Counted from the first letter of the stretch, positions 8,355-22,589 are shown. The stretch is DNA of 64,000 nucleotides from Thioalkalivibrio sp. ALJT (GCF_000381825.1 NZ_KB907125.1:124001-188000), one strand, 5' to 3'. Numbers and translations: made by a program. The notes: generated by a model from the letters alone, not told the origin.

Positions 8355-11300
8355 TGGGCACCCCCATGCTTGCCCCGGCCCTGCCCGGTCAGTGGCAGTT
8401 TGAACCAGAAAGTCGCCCCCGCGTCCGGCACGGAGTCGAACCCGACCTCGCCGCCCATGCGCTCCACCAGTTCCCGGGTGATCGCCAGCCCCAGGCCGCT
8501 ACCGCCCTTCTGGCGGGTGTCGGAGGCATCGGCCTGGGAAAACTTCTGGAAGATGCGTTCGCGGAACGCCTCCGGGATCCCGGGTCCGTGATCGATCACC
8601 GAGACGCGCACCCGGGCGCCGTCACGCTCCACCGCCACCCGCACCTCGCCACCCTCCGGCGAGAACTTGGCTGCGTTGGAGAGCAGATTGGCCAGCACCT
8701 GCTGCAGGCGGTCGGCATCCACCTCGACCCGGACCCCGTCGTCCTCCGCATCCAGCATCAGGTGCACCCCGTACGGGTCGGCGTAGCTCTGGTTGCTGCG
8801 CACCGCCTGCTCCAGCAACGGGAACAGCGGCTGCTCTTGCATCTCGAAGCGCATCTTGCCGGCCACCAGCTTTTCCATGTCCAGCAGGTCGTTGATCAGC
8901 AGCCCCAGGCGCTTGCTGTTCTTGTGGGCAATCTCCAGCATCTCCTGCACCCGCTCCGGCAACGCCCCTGCCGCCCCGCCCGTCAGCAGGCCCAGGGCCC
9001 CGGAGATGGACGTGAGCGGCGTGCGCAGCTCGTGGCTGACGGTGGAGATGAACTCGTTTTTCATGCGCTCGATGCGCTTGCGCTCGGAGATATCCTCGAT
9101 AATGGACCAGATCAGTTTGCGACCGGACTTGTCGTGCACGACCATGCCGTTGAGCAGTACGGGATACCGGGTGCCATCCTTGCGGATGTATTCCTTCTCG
9201 TAGGGGCCGTAACGGCCCGTCTGTTCCATGCTCTCCAGTTGCTGCGCTTCCTGCGCTGCGTACTCCCGGGGCGTGACATCCCAGTAGCTGAGTGCAACGA
9301 ACTCCTCGCGGGTATAACCGGTCGGGCGCAACAGGGCCGCGTTGAGATCCACAAACGCCCCGGTCGCGTAATCGTTCAGCGCGATCCCCACCGGTGAGAG
9401 CTCGAACAGCCCCCGCAGGCGGGCCTCGCTGTCCGCGACGGCCAGCTCGGCCTCCTTTTCATCCGTGATATCCCGAATATATCCGTGCCACAGCGTACTG
9501 CCGTCGTCGAGGGGCTCGGGCGAGGCGTGACCCTGCACCCACCCCACGCGACCATCATCCCGCAGGGTGCGATACTCGCAATGCCAGTTGCTCAGTTCCC
9601 GCCGCGACCGTTCGATGGACTGCGCCACCCGATCCCGGTCCTTCGGGTGCAGACGGCGGAACACCGCGCTGGCATCCTCGCGTGCCGCCTCTGCGCTGAT
9701 GCCGTAGATATCCCGGATGCCGGGGCTGCTGTACGGGAAGGCCACGCGGCCGTCCGGCCACTGCCGATACTGATACACCATACCCGGGACCAGTGAGGTC
9801 AGCTTCTTCAACTGCTCGTGCGACTGTTCCCGCTCCAGGCTCGCGGCCACCCAGCGCCCCAACAGACGCACGAACATGCGTTCACCCTCGCTGAACGCGG
9901 CCGGTCTGGGGTGCGCCGACGAAAAGTTCAGGGTGCCAAAGCGCTGTCCCTCAACCTCCAGCACGACACCGATGTAGGCTTCCAGGCCGAAGTCCGCGTA
10001 ACACGGGTGGCCCTGGTGCTCGGACGCGCCCATGTGCTCGATCGTCAACAGGTCGTTGTGTGCAAGGGTCAGCGCACAGTAGGTACGCCCGAGCGCAAAG
10101 CGCTGACCACGCTCAAGGGGGGCACCAGCCGGCGCGACGAACGCCCGCACCGTATAGTCGTCGCCGCGGATCCGGCTGACGATGCCCAGTTCCAGCCCCA
10201 GAAAGTCGGCCCCCGTTTGTAGCGCGCGCTCGAGCTGGTCATCGAGGTCCAGGGCCACCAGGGATGCAATCTCGTTGAGCGCCGCGAACGCGTCCAGCTG
10301 GCGTTGATGCTGTTCACGATGGTCCCGTTCCCGAGTCACATCGAGGATGAAGCCGTCGAGGTAGCGTACTCGACCATCCGGATCACGAATGGCGGAGCCC
10401 CGTTCCTGGGCCCAGCGGATACTGCCGTCACAATGCCGAATACGGTATTCAACGGACCAGTCGTTGCCGGCGCTCAAGGCCTGCTCCACCGCATCCTCGA
10501 GTCGTGCCCGGTCATCCGCGTGGATCACGCTGGCGTAACTGCGCACGGCATTGTCGATGAAGTCGCTGGCAGGATAGCCCGACAGCGGATCCACCTGGTC
10601 GCTCATGTAGAGCATGGTCCAGTCCGAATCCGGCAGGCAGCGATAGGTGATTCCGGGGATATTGTCGACCAGCGAGCGGAACTGTTGCTCGCTCTCGCGG
10701 ATCCGTTCGGCATCCTCGCGTTCCCGGGTCACATCGGACTCGATCGCGATGAACCCCTGCAACATCCCCTGCTCGTCGCGCAATGGAGTGCAGTCGATCC
10801 GCACCCAGTACGGATGGCCGTCGATGTGATAGTTCAACAGATCTTCAACGAATGGTTCGCCGCGCGCCAGCGCCCCACCGATCCGGGCTACCGCCTCCGG
10901 ATCGGTCCCGACACCCTGCAACAGTTCACCCGGCTTGCGGCCAAGCATTGCGTCCAGGGTATAGCCACTCAAGCGGGTAAAGCCGTCGTTGATCCACTCA
11001 ACCCGGCCATCGGCGTTGGTAATGATCACGCCATTGGTCGTCTCGCTCGCCACCCGGGACAGCCGCACCCGCTCCAACTCGCCCGCCCGGTAACGACGAC
11101 GAGTGCGAGCCGCATCCACCAACTGCCCCAGCGTGGCGAGCAGCGGCTGGAGAAACTCCACCAGTTCCGGGTCGTAGCCACCCGGACGGTTGGCGATCCC
11201 CAGCACGGCGATCCGCTCGCCCCCGTGCTCGATGGGTATCCCCAGAAAGGCCTTGAGCGGCGGATGTCCTTCGGGCAAGCCCCCGCTGCGCGGGTCTCCG

Positions 11301-12205
11301 GCGGGGTCATTGGCAATCACCGGCCCCGCGCCGGTCAGGGCCGCGCCGAACAGGGTCTCCAGGTTGTGAAACTCCGACCCCTGGGGTGCGTTGGCCGCGT
11401 AGATGGCGCGGGTCGCGTCATCCCAGGCGATATTGGTGATGGCACTGGTCTTGAGGTAAGGCGAACCTTCAGGCGTGTGCAGTACCTCTCCGATAAAGCC
11501 GTATTCGCTGTGGGTCAGCTCGAGGATATCCGCCAGCAGTCCGTCAAAGACCTGCCCACGGTCCTGATCGGCATCGCGAATGAACGCCGACTGCGCACGG
11601 GTAATCACCTCGCCAAGCTGCCGCAGATCGGTCAGCGCATTGCCAAGCGCCCGTTGCTCGGTGGAATCGATTTCCGCCTCGACCGCATCGGCGAGGTCAC
11701 GCAGGGAGCGTCGCTCGTCCTCGCTCAACTGCCGCGGCCGGCCGTCGATCAGGCAAAGCGTCCCGATCCGGTAACCGTCGGCGGTTGTCAGTGGCGCACC
11801 GGCGTAGAACCGGATCTGCGGCTCCCCGGTCACCAGTGGGTTGTCGGCAAACCGGGCGTCCGCGCGCGCATCGGGAATCTCGAAGATATCGCCCCCGAGA
11901 ATCGTATGCCCGCAAAAGGAGACATCACGCCCGGTCTCCGCCACCTCGAGACCCTGCCGCGACTTGAACCACTGCCGGTCCTCGTCCACCAGCGAAACCA
12001 GCGCGATGGACACCCCGAACATCCGCCGCGCCAGACGCGTCAGTCGGTCGAACCGCTCCTCAGCCGCGGTATCCAGCAGCCCTCGAGTCCGCAGCGCTCG
12101 CAGCCGCTCTTTTTCGTCGCCGGGGCAGGGAGGCGTTTTCAACAGAATTGGACCACGCACGACTCGGGGATACCCGATACTGCCACGTCCGGCTTTCTGC
12201 CCCAA
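8351..12205 (-). CDS. Multi-GAF/PAS soluble histidine kinase
   Basis: A large kinase of up to 1284 residues with no clear membrane segment. The N-terminal GAF domain has the ELDTxxEERFD-type opening (LLDTAAEERFDRLTRLA) and FCGHTI. A second GAF (about 190-365) follows, then two PAS regions, a third GAF (about 640-790) and two further PAS regions. HisKA (His1058 in SHELRTPL) and HATPase (NLLSNAAKF, GGSGLGLAI) end it. The catalytic half is strikingly similar to the kinase encoded next, indicating duplication with sensor replacement. The start is uncertain: the TTG at 12205 lacks a strong ribosome site, and an internal start shortly before PPCPGDEKERL is possible. It lies 24 bp after guaA, which may be read through. 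Confidence 0.87.
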   Translation of the reverse strand: MGQKAGRGSIGYPRVVRGPILLKTPPCPGDEKERLRALRTRGLLDTAAEERFDRLTRLARRMFGVSIALVSLVDEDRQWFKSRQGLEVAETGRDVSFCGHTILGGDIFEIPDARADARFADNPLVTGEPQIRFYAGAPLTTADGYRIGTLCLIDGRPRQLSEDERRSLRDLADAVEAEIDSTEQRALGNALTDLRQLGEVITRAQSAFIRDADQDRGQVFDGLLADILELTHSEYGFIGEVLHTPEGSPYLKTSAITNIAWDDATRAIYAANAPQGSEFHNLETLFGAALTGAGPVIANDPAGDPRSGGLPEGHPPLKAFLGIPIEHGGERIAVLGIANRPGGYDPELVEFLQPLLATLGQLVDAARTRRRYRAGELERVRLSRVASETTNGVIITNADGRVEWINDGFTRLSGYTLDAMLGRKPGELLQGVGTDPEAVARIGGALARGEPFVEDLLNYHIDGHPYWVRIDCTPLRDEQGMLQGFIAIESDVTREREDAERIRESEQQFRSLVDNIPGITYRCLPDSDWTMLYMSDQVDPLSGYPASDFIDNAVRSYASVIHADDRARLEDAVEQALSAGNDWSVEYRIRHCDGSIRWAQERGSAIRDPDGRVRYLDGFILDVTRERDHREQHQRQLDAFAALNEIASLVALDLDDQLERALQTGADFLGLELGIVSRIRGDDYTVRAFVAPAGAPLERGQRFALGRTYCALTLAHNDLLTIEHMGASEHQGHPCYADFGLEAYIGVVLEVEGQRFGTLNFSSAHPRPAAFSEGERMFVRLLGRWVAASLEREQSHEQLKKLTSLVPGMVYQYRQWPDGRVAFPYSSPGIRDIYGISAEAAREDASAVFRRLHPKDRDRVAQSIERSRRELSNWHCEYRTLRDDGRVGWVQGHASPEPLDDGSTLWHGYIRDITDEKEAELAVADSEARLRGLFELSPVGIALNDYATGAFVDLNAALLRPTGYTREEFVALSYWDVTPREYAAQEAQQLESMEQTGRYGPYEKEYIRKDGTRYPVLLNGMVVHDKSGRKLIWSIIEDISERKRIERMKNEFISTVSHELRTPLTSISGALGLLTGGAAGALPERVQEMLEIAHKNSKRLGLLINDLLDMEKLVAGKMRFEMQEQPLFPLLEQAVRSNQSYADPYGVHLMLDAEDDGVRVEVDADRLQQVLANLLSNAAKFSPEGGEVRVAVERDGARVRVSVIDHGPGIPEAFRERIFQKFSQADASDTRQKGGSGLGLAITRELVERMGGEVGFDSVPDAGATFWFKLPLTGQGRGKHGGAQ

Positions 12206-12229
12206 CCAGGGAGACGCCGTCCAGGAGGA

Positions 12230-13807
12230 CTATTCCCACTCGATGGTGGCGGGGGGCTTGCCGGAGATGTCGTAGGTCACGCGCGAGATGCCGGGGATCT
12301 CGTTGATGATCCGGCGCGAGACGTGATCGAGGAAGTCGTATGGCAGGTGCGCCCAGCGCGCGGTCATGAAGTCGATGGTCTCCACCGCGCGCAGCGCGAC
12401 CACGTAGTCGTAGCGCCGGCCGTCGCCCATCACCCCGACCGACTTCACCGGCAGGAACACCGCAAACGCCTGCGAGGTCTTGTCGTACAGATCCGCCTTG
12501 CGCAGCTCCTCGATGAAGATCGCATCGGCCCGGCGCAGCAGATCGGCGTATTCCTTTTTCACGGCGCCGAGGATGCGCACGCCCAGACCCGGCCCCGGGA
12601 ACGGGTGGCGGTAGACCATCTCGGTGGGCAGGCCCAGCTCCACGCCGATCTTGCGCACCTCGTCCTTGAACAGCTCGCGCAGCGGCTCGACCAGACCGAG
12701 TTTCATGTTCTCCGGCAGGCCGCCCACGTTGTGGTGCGACTTGATCACATGCGCCTTGCCGGTCTTGGAGTCGGCCGACTCGATCACGTCCGGGTAGATC
12801 GTGCCCTGGGCCAGCCACTGCACGTTGTTCAGCTTCGCGGCCTCCTCGTCGAACACGTCGATGAACAGCCCGCCGATGACCTTGCGCTTGGCCTCCGGGT
12901 CCGCGATGCCGGCCAGCGCGCTCATGAAGCGGTCCTCGGCATCCACGCGGATCACGTTCACGCCCATGTGGCGGGCGAAGGTGGCCATCACCTGGTCACC
13001 CTCGCCCTCGCGCAGCAGCCCGGTGTCCACGAACACGCAGGTGAGCTGGTCGCCGATCGCCTTGTGCAGCAGCGCCCCGACCACCGAGGAATCCACCCCG
13101 CCGGACAGGCCCAGCACCACGTGGTCGTCCCCGACCTGCTCGCGCACCCGCGCAGCCATGTCGTCGATGATGTTGTCGGCGGTCCACAGCGCCTCGCAGC
13201 CACAGATCTCGTGCAGGAAGCGTTCGATGATGCGCTGGCCCTGGGTCGTGTGCGTGACCTCGGGGTGGAACTGCACGCCGTAGAAGCCGCGCTCCGGGTC
13301 GGCCATGCCGGCGATCGGCGCGGAATCGGTGGAGGCCATCAGGCGAAAGCCCTGCGGCAGCTCGGTCACGTGGTCGCCATGCGACATCCACACGTCCAGA
13401 AGGCCGTAACCCTCCGGTGTGGTGTGATCCTCGATGTCACGCAACAGCGGGGTGTGGCCGCGGGCGCGCACCTGGGCATAGCCGAATTCGCGGCGCTCGG
13501 ACGGTTCGACCCGGCCGCCCAACTGCGCGGCCATGGTCTGCATGCCGTAGCAGATCCCCAGCACCGGCACGCCCAGCTCGAACACGGTGTCCTCGGCGCG
13601 CGGCGGCTGGTCGATATTCACCGACTCCGGGCCGCCGGACAGGATGATGCCGGTGGGATTGAACGCGCGGATGTCCGCCGCCGGCATATCCCAGGCATGC
13701 ACCTCGGAGTAGACCCCGGCCTCGCGCACGCGGCGGGCGATCAGCTGGGTGTACTGGGAGCCGAAGTCCAGCACCAGAATGCGGTGGGCGTGAAGATCCT
13801 GGGTCAT
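12230..13807 (-). CDS. guaA: GMP synthase (glutamine-hydrolysing)
   Basis: A 525-residue enzyme that aminates XMP to GMP using glutamine and ATP, the last step of guanine nucleotide synthesis. The N-terminal class I glutamine amidotransferase shows [18 protein letters not shown] and the nucleophile motif GICYGMQ, with the later His/Glu in QFHPEVTHT. The ATP-pyrophosphatase domain has the P-loop LSGGVDSSV, and the C-terminal dimerisation domain ends in PPATIEWE, the standard terminus. It lies 63 bp downstream of guaB, the usual guaBA order. Confidence 0.98.
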   Translation of the reverse strand: MTQDLHAHRILVLDFGSQYTQLIARRVREAGVYSEVHAWDMPAADIRAFNPTGIILSGGPESVNIDQPPRAEDTVFELGVPVLGICYGMQTMAAQLGGRVEPSERREFGYAQVRARGHTPLLRDIEDHTTPEGYGLLDVWMSHGDHVTELPQGFRLMASTDSAPIAGMADPERGFYGVQFHPEVTHTTQGQRIIERFLHEICGCEALWTADNIIDDMAARVREQVGDDHVVLGLSGGVDSSVVGALLHKAIGDQLTCVFVDTGLLREGEGDQVMATFARHMGVNVIRVDAEDRFMSALAGIADPEAKRKVIGGLFIDVFDEEAAKLNNVQWLAQGTIYPDVIESADSKTGKAHVIKSHHNVGGLPENMKLGLVEPLRELFKDEVRKIGVELGLPTEMVYRHPFPGPGLGVRILGAVKKEYADLLRRADAIFIEELRKADLYDKTSQAFAVFLPVKSVGVMGDGRRYDYVVALRAVETIDFMTARWAHLPYDFLDHVSRRIINEIPGISRVTYDISGKPPATIEWE

Positions 13808-13870
13808 GAGGTCATCCGGTTTCCCGGCCGGGGCAGGCCGGGGTGCTTACGGGGACTGGGCGAGGCCCGG

Positions 13871-15493
<1,623 letters not shown>

Positions 15494-15522
15494 TCACCCG
15501 CAACCCCGTCAGTCGAGAACCC

Positions 15523-16293
15523 ATGCCCGAGCGCGCGCCCCAGGCCGGCATCACTCGCCGGCGCATGCTGGCCCTGATGCTGATACCCCCCCTCGGTCTC
15601 GTCTCCGGCAGTGCCCGGGCGGAATGGTGGCGTTCCGGTCATGACATGTTTCGTGCACTGCTCGCACGCCCCCCGAGACTCTCGGGGCTGTCCACTGCGG
15701 AACTGATCGAGGCGGTACACGAGGCCCTGGTGATCGCCACCCATTCGGCCTCCGAGGCGCTCAGCCGACGCAACGGCTTCTACGGCAACCCGGATGTGCG
15801 GATCCCGCTGCCCGAGGTACTGGCCACCACCCGTCGCTCCCTCGGTCGCCTGGGCATGGAGGCGCCGCTGAGCACCCTGGAGCTGCGCATCAACCATGCC
15901 GCCGAGGGCGCCGTGCGGCATGCACGCGGGCCCCTCATCCGGGCCATCTTCGAGCTGGACCTGGAGCACGCCCGCGACCTCCTGCTCGGTGACAAGGACG
16001 CCGCCACCCGACATCTGGAGCAGGCGATGCGTCCACAGCTGACCGAGGCCATGCGGGAACCGGTCACTGCCAGCCTGGATGCGGTCGAAGCCCTGAGCTC
16101 GTACCGCACTCTGGAATCGCAGATGCGTGATATCCCCTTCCTCGCCAACGTCCGCCTGGACCTGGTCGGACATGTGCTGGAGCACACCATGAACGGTCTG
16201 TTCCACGCGATGGCCGAAGAGGAAGCGCGCCTGCGGGTCGACCCCATCGGCCGCGGCACGGATGTCTTCCAGCGCGTCTTTTCCCGACTCTGA
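15523..16293 (+). CDS. Exported DUF4197-family protein
   Basis: A 256-residue protein with a cleavable signal: ITRRRMLALML resembles a twin-arginine motif and ARAEWW gives a plausible cleavage site near residue 33. The mature part is mostly helical and matches DUF4197, an uncharacterised proteobacterial family (recognisable stretches include NGFYGNPDVRIPLPE). It is divergent from guaBA and lies 7 bp upstream of the xseA start, but no functional link is known. Confidence 0.75.
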   Translation: MPERAPQAGITRRRMLALMLIPPLGLVSGSARAEWWRSGHDMFRALLARPPRLSGLSTAELIEAVHEALVIATHSASEALSRRNGFYGNPDVRIPLPEVLATTRRSLGRLGMEAPLSTLELRINHAAEGAVRHARGPLIRAIFELDLEHARDLLLGDKDAATRHLEQAMRPQLTEAMREPVTASLDAVEALSSYRTLESQMRDIPFLANVRLDLVGHVLEHTMNGLFHAMAEEEARLRVDPIGRGTDVFQRVFSRL

Positions 16294-16300
16294 GGAGCGC

Positions 16301-17710
16301 ATGAACAACGCCCCGGTCTTTTCCGTTACCGAACTCAACCAGTGCGCCGACGGCCTGCTGCGCGACGGCCTCGGCCGCCTGCGCGTGGAGGGTGAAATCT
16401 CCAACCTGCGCCAGTACGCCTCCGGCCACCAGTACTTCTCGCTGAAAGATGCGGACAGCTCGGTCAGCTGCGTACTGTTTCGTGGCAACGCCCGCAACGC
16501 CGCGCGCTTTGCCAATGGCGACGCCGTACAAATCCAGGGTCGCGCCGGGGTCTACGCGGCGCGTGGCCAGTTCCAGGTCATCGTCGAGGCCCTGCAACCG
16601 GCGGGCGAAGGCCAGCTCCTGGCGGCCTTCCAGCGCCTGAAGGCAAAGCTCGCCGCCGAGGGCCTGTTCGAGCCCGAGAGGAAACGCCCCCTTCCCGCCT
16701 GGACCCACCGTCTCGGCGTGATCACCTCCAACCAGGGCGATGTGCGACACGATATCGAACGCACCCTGGCACGGCGCTTCCCGCTGCTGTTGCCCTTCAC
16801 CCTCTACCCCACTGCAGTGCAAGGCGCACAGGCCGCCGGCCAGATCGTCGCGGCGCTGGAGCAGGCTGTCCGCGAGGGCCGTGTGGACGTCATCATCCTG
16901 GCCCGCGGCGGCGGTTCACTGGAGGATCTGCAGGCCTTCAACGAGGAGAGCGTCGCACGCGCGATCGCCGCCTGCCCCATCCCGGTCGTCACCGGCGTAG
17001 GGCACGAGACCGACACCACCATCGCCGACTTCGTCGCCGATCTGCGCGCCTCCACACCAACGGCCGCAGCGGAGGCCGTCAGCCCGGATGCCGCCACCCT
17101 GCGCCACCAGCTGGCGCGCGCCCGCGAACGCCTCGCCGGCCTGCTCGGCCAGCGCATTGACCGGCTGCAGCAGGCCCTCGCGGCACTGCACGCGCGCCTG
17201 GAACGGCGCCATCCGCGCCAGCTGCTGGAGCGCGACGCCCAGCGTCTGGACGATCAGCGCGAGCGCCTGACTCGCGCCTGGTCACGCATAGAGGAACGCG
17301 CCCGGTCGCGACTGCAGCACATCCAGCTCCGGCTCGCCGGCGCCGCGCCCGGCAATCGCCTCGCCGCGGCCCGCATGCGTCTCGATCACCTGCACCAGCG
17401 CCTGACACGGGTGCGCCCCGACCACGACATCGCCCGGCAACGTGAGGACCTGGCGCGGCTGCGACGGCAACTGGAGGACACCACCCGGCAGGCAGTGGCC
17501 AGCCGCCAGCGCCAGCTGGATGCCAGCGCCCGCCAGTTGCGTTCACTGGACCCGGAGGCGGTACTGGAACGCGGCTATGCGATCCTGCAAACCCCCGAGG
17601 GCGACGTCCTGCGCCGCGCCGACCAGACCGCCCCCGGCCAGCACCTGCGCGCGCGCCTGGCGCGCGGCCACCTGGATCTGGACGTCACCGGCACTCACGC
17701 CGACGATTGA
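16301..17710 (+). CDS. xseA: Exodeoxyribonuclease VII large subunit
   Basis: A 469-residue catalytic subunit of the ssDNA-degrading exonuclease VII. It has the N-terminal OB fold (FSVTELNQCADGLL..., VEGEISNLRQYASGHQYFSLKD) and the central nuclease domain with GVITSNQGDVRHDIERTL, LARGGGSLEDLQAFNEE and GVGHETDTTIADFVADLRA. A long C-terminal coiled coil follows, with the conserved tail LERGYAIL. The ATG is preceded by TGAGGAGCGC, a good ribosome site overlapping the end of the DUF4197 gene. The small subunit gene xseB is not in the window. Confidence 0.97.
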   Translation: MNNAPVFSVTELNQCADGLLRDGLGRLRVEGEISNLRQYASGHQYFSLKDADSSVSCVLFRGNARNAARFANGDAVQIQGRAGVYAARGQFQVIVEALQPAGEGQLLAAFQRLKAKLAAEGLFEPERKRPLPAWTHRLGVITSNQGDVRHDIERTLARRFPLLLPFTLYPTAVQGAQAAGQIVAALEQAVREGRVDVIILARGGGSLEDLQAFNEESVARAIAACPIPVVTGVGHETDTTIADFVADLRASTPTAAAEAVSPDAATLRHQLARARERLAGLLGQRIDRLQQALAALHARLERRHPRQLLERDAQRLDDQRERLTRAWSRIEERARSRLQHIQLRLAGAAPGNRLAAARMRLDHLHQRLTRVRPDHDIARQREDLARLRRQLEDTTRQAVASRQRQLDASARQLRSLDPEAVLERGYAILQTPEGDVLRRADQTAPGQHLRARLARGHLDLDVTGTHADD

Positions 17711-18014
17711 AGCCCGCGGCCTCCTGGTCTTGAACCACAAAGGGTGCAGAGAAAATCGCGCGCAACAGGAAGACGGAGAGCGCGCGAAGGGGTCAGGAGG
17801 GACGGCCCAGGGTCGGCCGCTACAAGGCCAGCCCCGCCGGAGCGCAGCGGAGAGCCGGGACTTCCTGCGTCACGCACACCCCACCATCATGCCGCCTCCA
17901 CCGCCGAGAACCCGGATACCTGTTCAGCCCCCCCCAACGCCGCAGGGGCGTGCTTGCACGCTCCTGCAGCCGTGGTATCGAAGGCCCACGCAGGACAGCG
18001 GTACCCGGCGTTGA
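17711..18014. other. Gene-free stretch between xseA and proB
   Basis: About 300 bp between the convergent xseA and proB genes. I see no coding potential or convincing terminator. It contains CGCAGCGGAGAGCCGGGA, an intergenic phrase that resembles CGCAGCGAAGAGCCGGGA at 52530-52550. Confidence 0.5.
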
Positions 18015-20589
<2,575 letters not shown>

Positions 20590-20598
20590 CCGGCCGGC

Positions 20599-20859
20599 TT
20601 ACTGCTGCGGCTGGACGCTCACGAAACGACGGTTGTGCTTGCCACCCACCTTGAAGACGACCTGGCCGTCCACCTTGGCGAACAGCGTGTGGTCCTTGCC
20701 ACAACCCACGCCCTCGCCGGGATGATACTGCGTCCCGCGCTGACGAACGAGGATGTTGCCAGCGCGCACGACCTGACCGCCAAAGCGCTTCACGCCCAGG
20801 CGTTTGCTTTCGGAATCGCGCCCGTTGCGGGTACTCCCGCCTGCCTTCTTATGTGCCAT
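20599..20859 (-). CDS. rpmA: 50S ribosomal protein bL27
   Basis: An 86-residue ribosomal protein with the canonical start [20 protein letters not shown] and the internal [19 protein letters not shown]. The N-terminal tail reaches the peptidyl-transferase centre. It follows rplU by 29 bp, and a MITE-like element begins 10 bp past its stop. Confidence 0.98.
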   Translation of the reverse strand: MAHKKAGGSTRNGRDSESKRLGVKRFGGQVVRAGNILVRQRGTQYHPGEGVGCGKDHTLFAKVDGQVVFKVGGKHNRRFVSVQPQQ

Positions 20860-20888
20860 GGTTCAGCTCTCCTGAATGCCTGCGCCGA

Positions 20889-21200
20889 TCAGCCGGCGAT
20901 GCCGGTGATGCGCACGGTGGTGTAGTGCTGGCGGTGCCCCATCTGCTTCTGGGAATGCTTGCGCCGCCGGAATTTCATGATGTGGACCTTCTTGGCACGG
21001 CCATGGTCTTCGACCTTGGCGGTGACCTTGCCACCGTCCACCAGCGGGGCCCCGACGCGGACATCGTCACCCGCACCGACCATCAGCACCTGGTCGAATT
21101 CGACCTCGGAACCGGCCTCGGCCTCGAGCTTTTCGATGCGAATCACGTCGCCTTCGGCGACGCGGTACTGTTTACCACCTGTTGCGATGATCGCGTACAT
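20889..21200 (-). CDS. rplU: 50S ribosomal protein bL21
   Basis: A 103-residue ribosomal protein beginning [18 protein letters not shown], with the conserved [18 protein letters not shown] segment that contacts 23S rRNA and the C-terminal VRITGI. The start at 21200 is the family start; the upstream in-frame extension overlaps the promoter. First gene of the rplU-rpmA unit. Confidence 0.98.
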   Translation of the reverse strand: MYAIIATGGKQYRVAEGDVIRIEKLEAEAGSEVEFDQVLMVGAGDDVRVGAPLVDGGKVTAKVEDHGRAKKVHIMKFRRRKHSQKQMGHRQHYTTVRITGIAG

Positions 21201-21273
21201 TTCCCTGGGACTCCGTTGCGATACCTTGTGTGGACCAGCCGGAACTGAAAGCCGGTCTCGCGAAAGGGCGAAA

Positions 21274-21302
21274 ATGCTAGCAGCGGTTCTCGCCCGGGTC
21301 AA
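21274..21302 (-). promoter_or_regulatory. Predicted sigma70 promoter of rplU-rpmA
   Basis: On the minus strand TTGACC and TAGCAT are separated by 17 bp, about 75 bp upstream of the rplU start. It is back-to-back with the ispB promoter. Confidence 0.75.
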
Positions 21303-21368
21303 TGCTCGGGCAATCGGGCGCATGGCATCCATGCGCGCCCCGCCAACCCTCCGGCACGCACCACGAAC

Positions 21369-21397
21369 TTGTACATTGACCCGCCTTTCCCTAGCAT
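21369..21397 (+). promoter_or_regulatory. Predicted sigma70 promoter of ispB
   Basis: TTGTAC and TAGCAT are separated by 17 bp, ending 46 bp before the ispB ATG. The divergent rplU promoter has the same -10 hexamer. Confidence 0.65.
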
Positions 21398-21442
21398 TCG
21401 TTCGCTCTCACGACCACCTAACGAGCGCGCTAGCCAACCCCC

Positions 21443-22411
21443 ATGCCCATTGACGCGATCCGAGAACTGACGGCCGACGACATGCAGGCCGTCGACCAGT
21501 GCATCCGCGAACGCCTCAGTTCGCCGGTCGTGCTGATCAACCAGCTCGGTCACTACATTATTCACTCGGGCGGCAAGCGCCTGCGGCCCCTGCTGGTCAC
21601 CCTGTCGGCCCGGGCCTGTCAGGTTGAGGGCCGCGACCCCATCACCCTGGCCGCAGTGGTCGAGTTCATCCATACCGCCACCCTGCTGCACGACGACGTG
21701 GTCGATGCCTCCGAACTGCGGCGCGGAAACGAGACCGCCAACCACATATTCGGCAACGAGGCCGCGGTGCTGGTGGGCGACTTCCTCTATTCGCGCGCGT
21801 TCGAGATGATGGTCGAGGTCGGCTCGATGCGGGTCATGGAGATCCTCTCGCACGCGACCAACGTGATCGCGGAGGGCGAGGTGATGCAGCTGATGAACTG
21901 TCATGATGCCGACGTCGACGAGGCCCGCTACATGCATGTGATCCAGTCCAAGACGGCCAAGTTGTTCGAGGCCGCCTGCCAGCTGGGCGCCATCCTCGGG
22001 CAACGCTCGATGCGGGAGGAAGAGGCGCTGGCCCGCTACGGCATGCACCTGGGCACCGCGTTTCAGCTGATCGACGACGTGCTCGACTATTCATCCAGCG
22101 ACGACGTTACCGGCAAGCGCATGGGCGACGATCTCGCCGAAGGCAAGCCCACCCTGCCGCTGATCCACGCCCGGCGCGTCGGCAACCCGGACCAGCAGGA
22201 GACAGTCCGCCAGGCGATCGAAAACGGCGGCCGCGAGCAGGTGGACGCGGTGCTGCAGGTCGTACACGCCACCGACGGCCTTGCTTACACCCGCGCCCGC
22301 GCCGAGACCGAGACCGCCGCCGCCATCGAGGCCATCGATCACCTGCCCGACTCTCCCCAGCGCCAGGCACTGATCGATCTCGCGCGCTTCGCGGTCGGGC
22401 GCGATCACTGA
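21443..22411 (+). CDS. ispB: Octaprenyl/polyprenyl diphosphate synthase
   Basis: A 322-residue trans-prenyltransferase that extends farnesyl diphosphate to the side chain of ubiquinone. The first aspartate-rich motif is LLHDDVVDASELRRG (DDVVD at 84-88) and the second is LIDDVLDY. GGKRLRP near residue 43 binds isopentenyl diphosphate. The location divergent from rplU-rpmA is the conserved gammaproteobacterial context for ispB. Exact chain length cannot be read from sequence alone. Confidence 0.95.
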   Translation: MPIDAIRELTADDMQAVDQCIRERLSSPVVLINQLGHYIIHSGGKRLRPLLVTLSARACQVEGRDPITLAAVVEFIHTATLLHDDVVDASELRRGNETANHIFGNEAAVLVGDFLYSRAFEMMVEVGSMRVMEILSHATNVIAEGEVMQLMNCHDADVDEARYMHVIQSKTAKLFEAACQLGAILGQRSMREEEALARYGMHLGTAFQLIDDVLDYSSSDDVTGKRMGDDLAEGKPTLPLIHARRVGNPDQQETVRQAIENGGREQVDAVLQVVHATDGLAYTRARAETETAAAIEAIDHLPDSPQRQALIDLARFAVGRDH

Positions 22412-22470
22412 CTGGATCGGCTCGTGGCCCGGCCCTCGCAACATGCCGACAGGTTTTACGCCCGGGGGCA

Positions 22471-22499
22471 TGGACATGCCGGCAATGGCCCGGCATAAT
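22471..22499 (+). promoter_or_regulatory. Predicted promoter of tRNA-Pro
   Basis: TGGACA and CATAAT, each one mismatch from consensus, are 17 bp apart and end 13 bp before the mature tRNA 5' end, so transcription should start just upstream of the tRNA. Confidence 0.7.
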
Positions 22500-22512
22500 A
22501 GCGGGCTCGGTT

Positions 22513-22589
22513 CGGAGTGTAGCTCAGCTTGGTAGAGCACTGCCTTCGGGAGGCAGGGGTCGAAGGTTCGAATCCTTTCACTCCGACCA
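22513..22589 (+). tRNA. tRNA-Pro (anticodon CGG)
   Basis: A 77-nt cloverleaf beginning CGGAGTGTAGCTCAGC and ending CACTCCGACCA, with CCA encoded. The acceptor arms pair (CGGAGTG/CACTCCG). The anticodon stem CTGCC/GGCAG encloses the loop TTCGGGA, giving CGG at positions 34-36. The T loop is TTCGAAT. It decodes CCG, a frequent proline codon in this GC-rich sequence. No integration remnant is visible at its 3' end. Confidence 0.95.
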
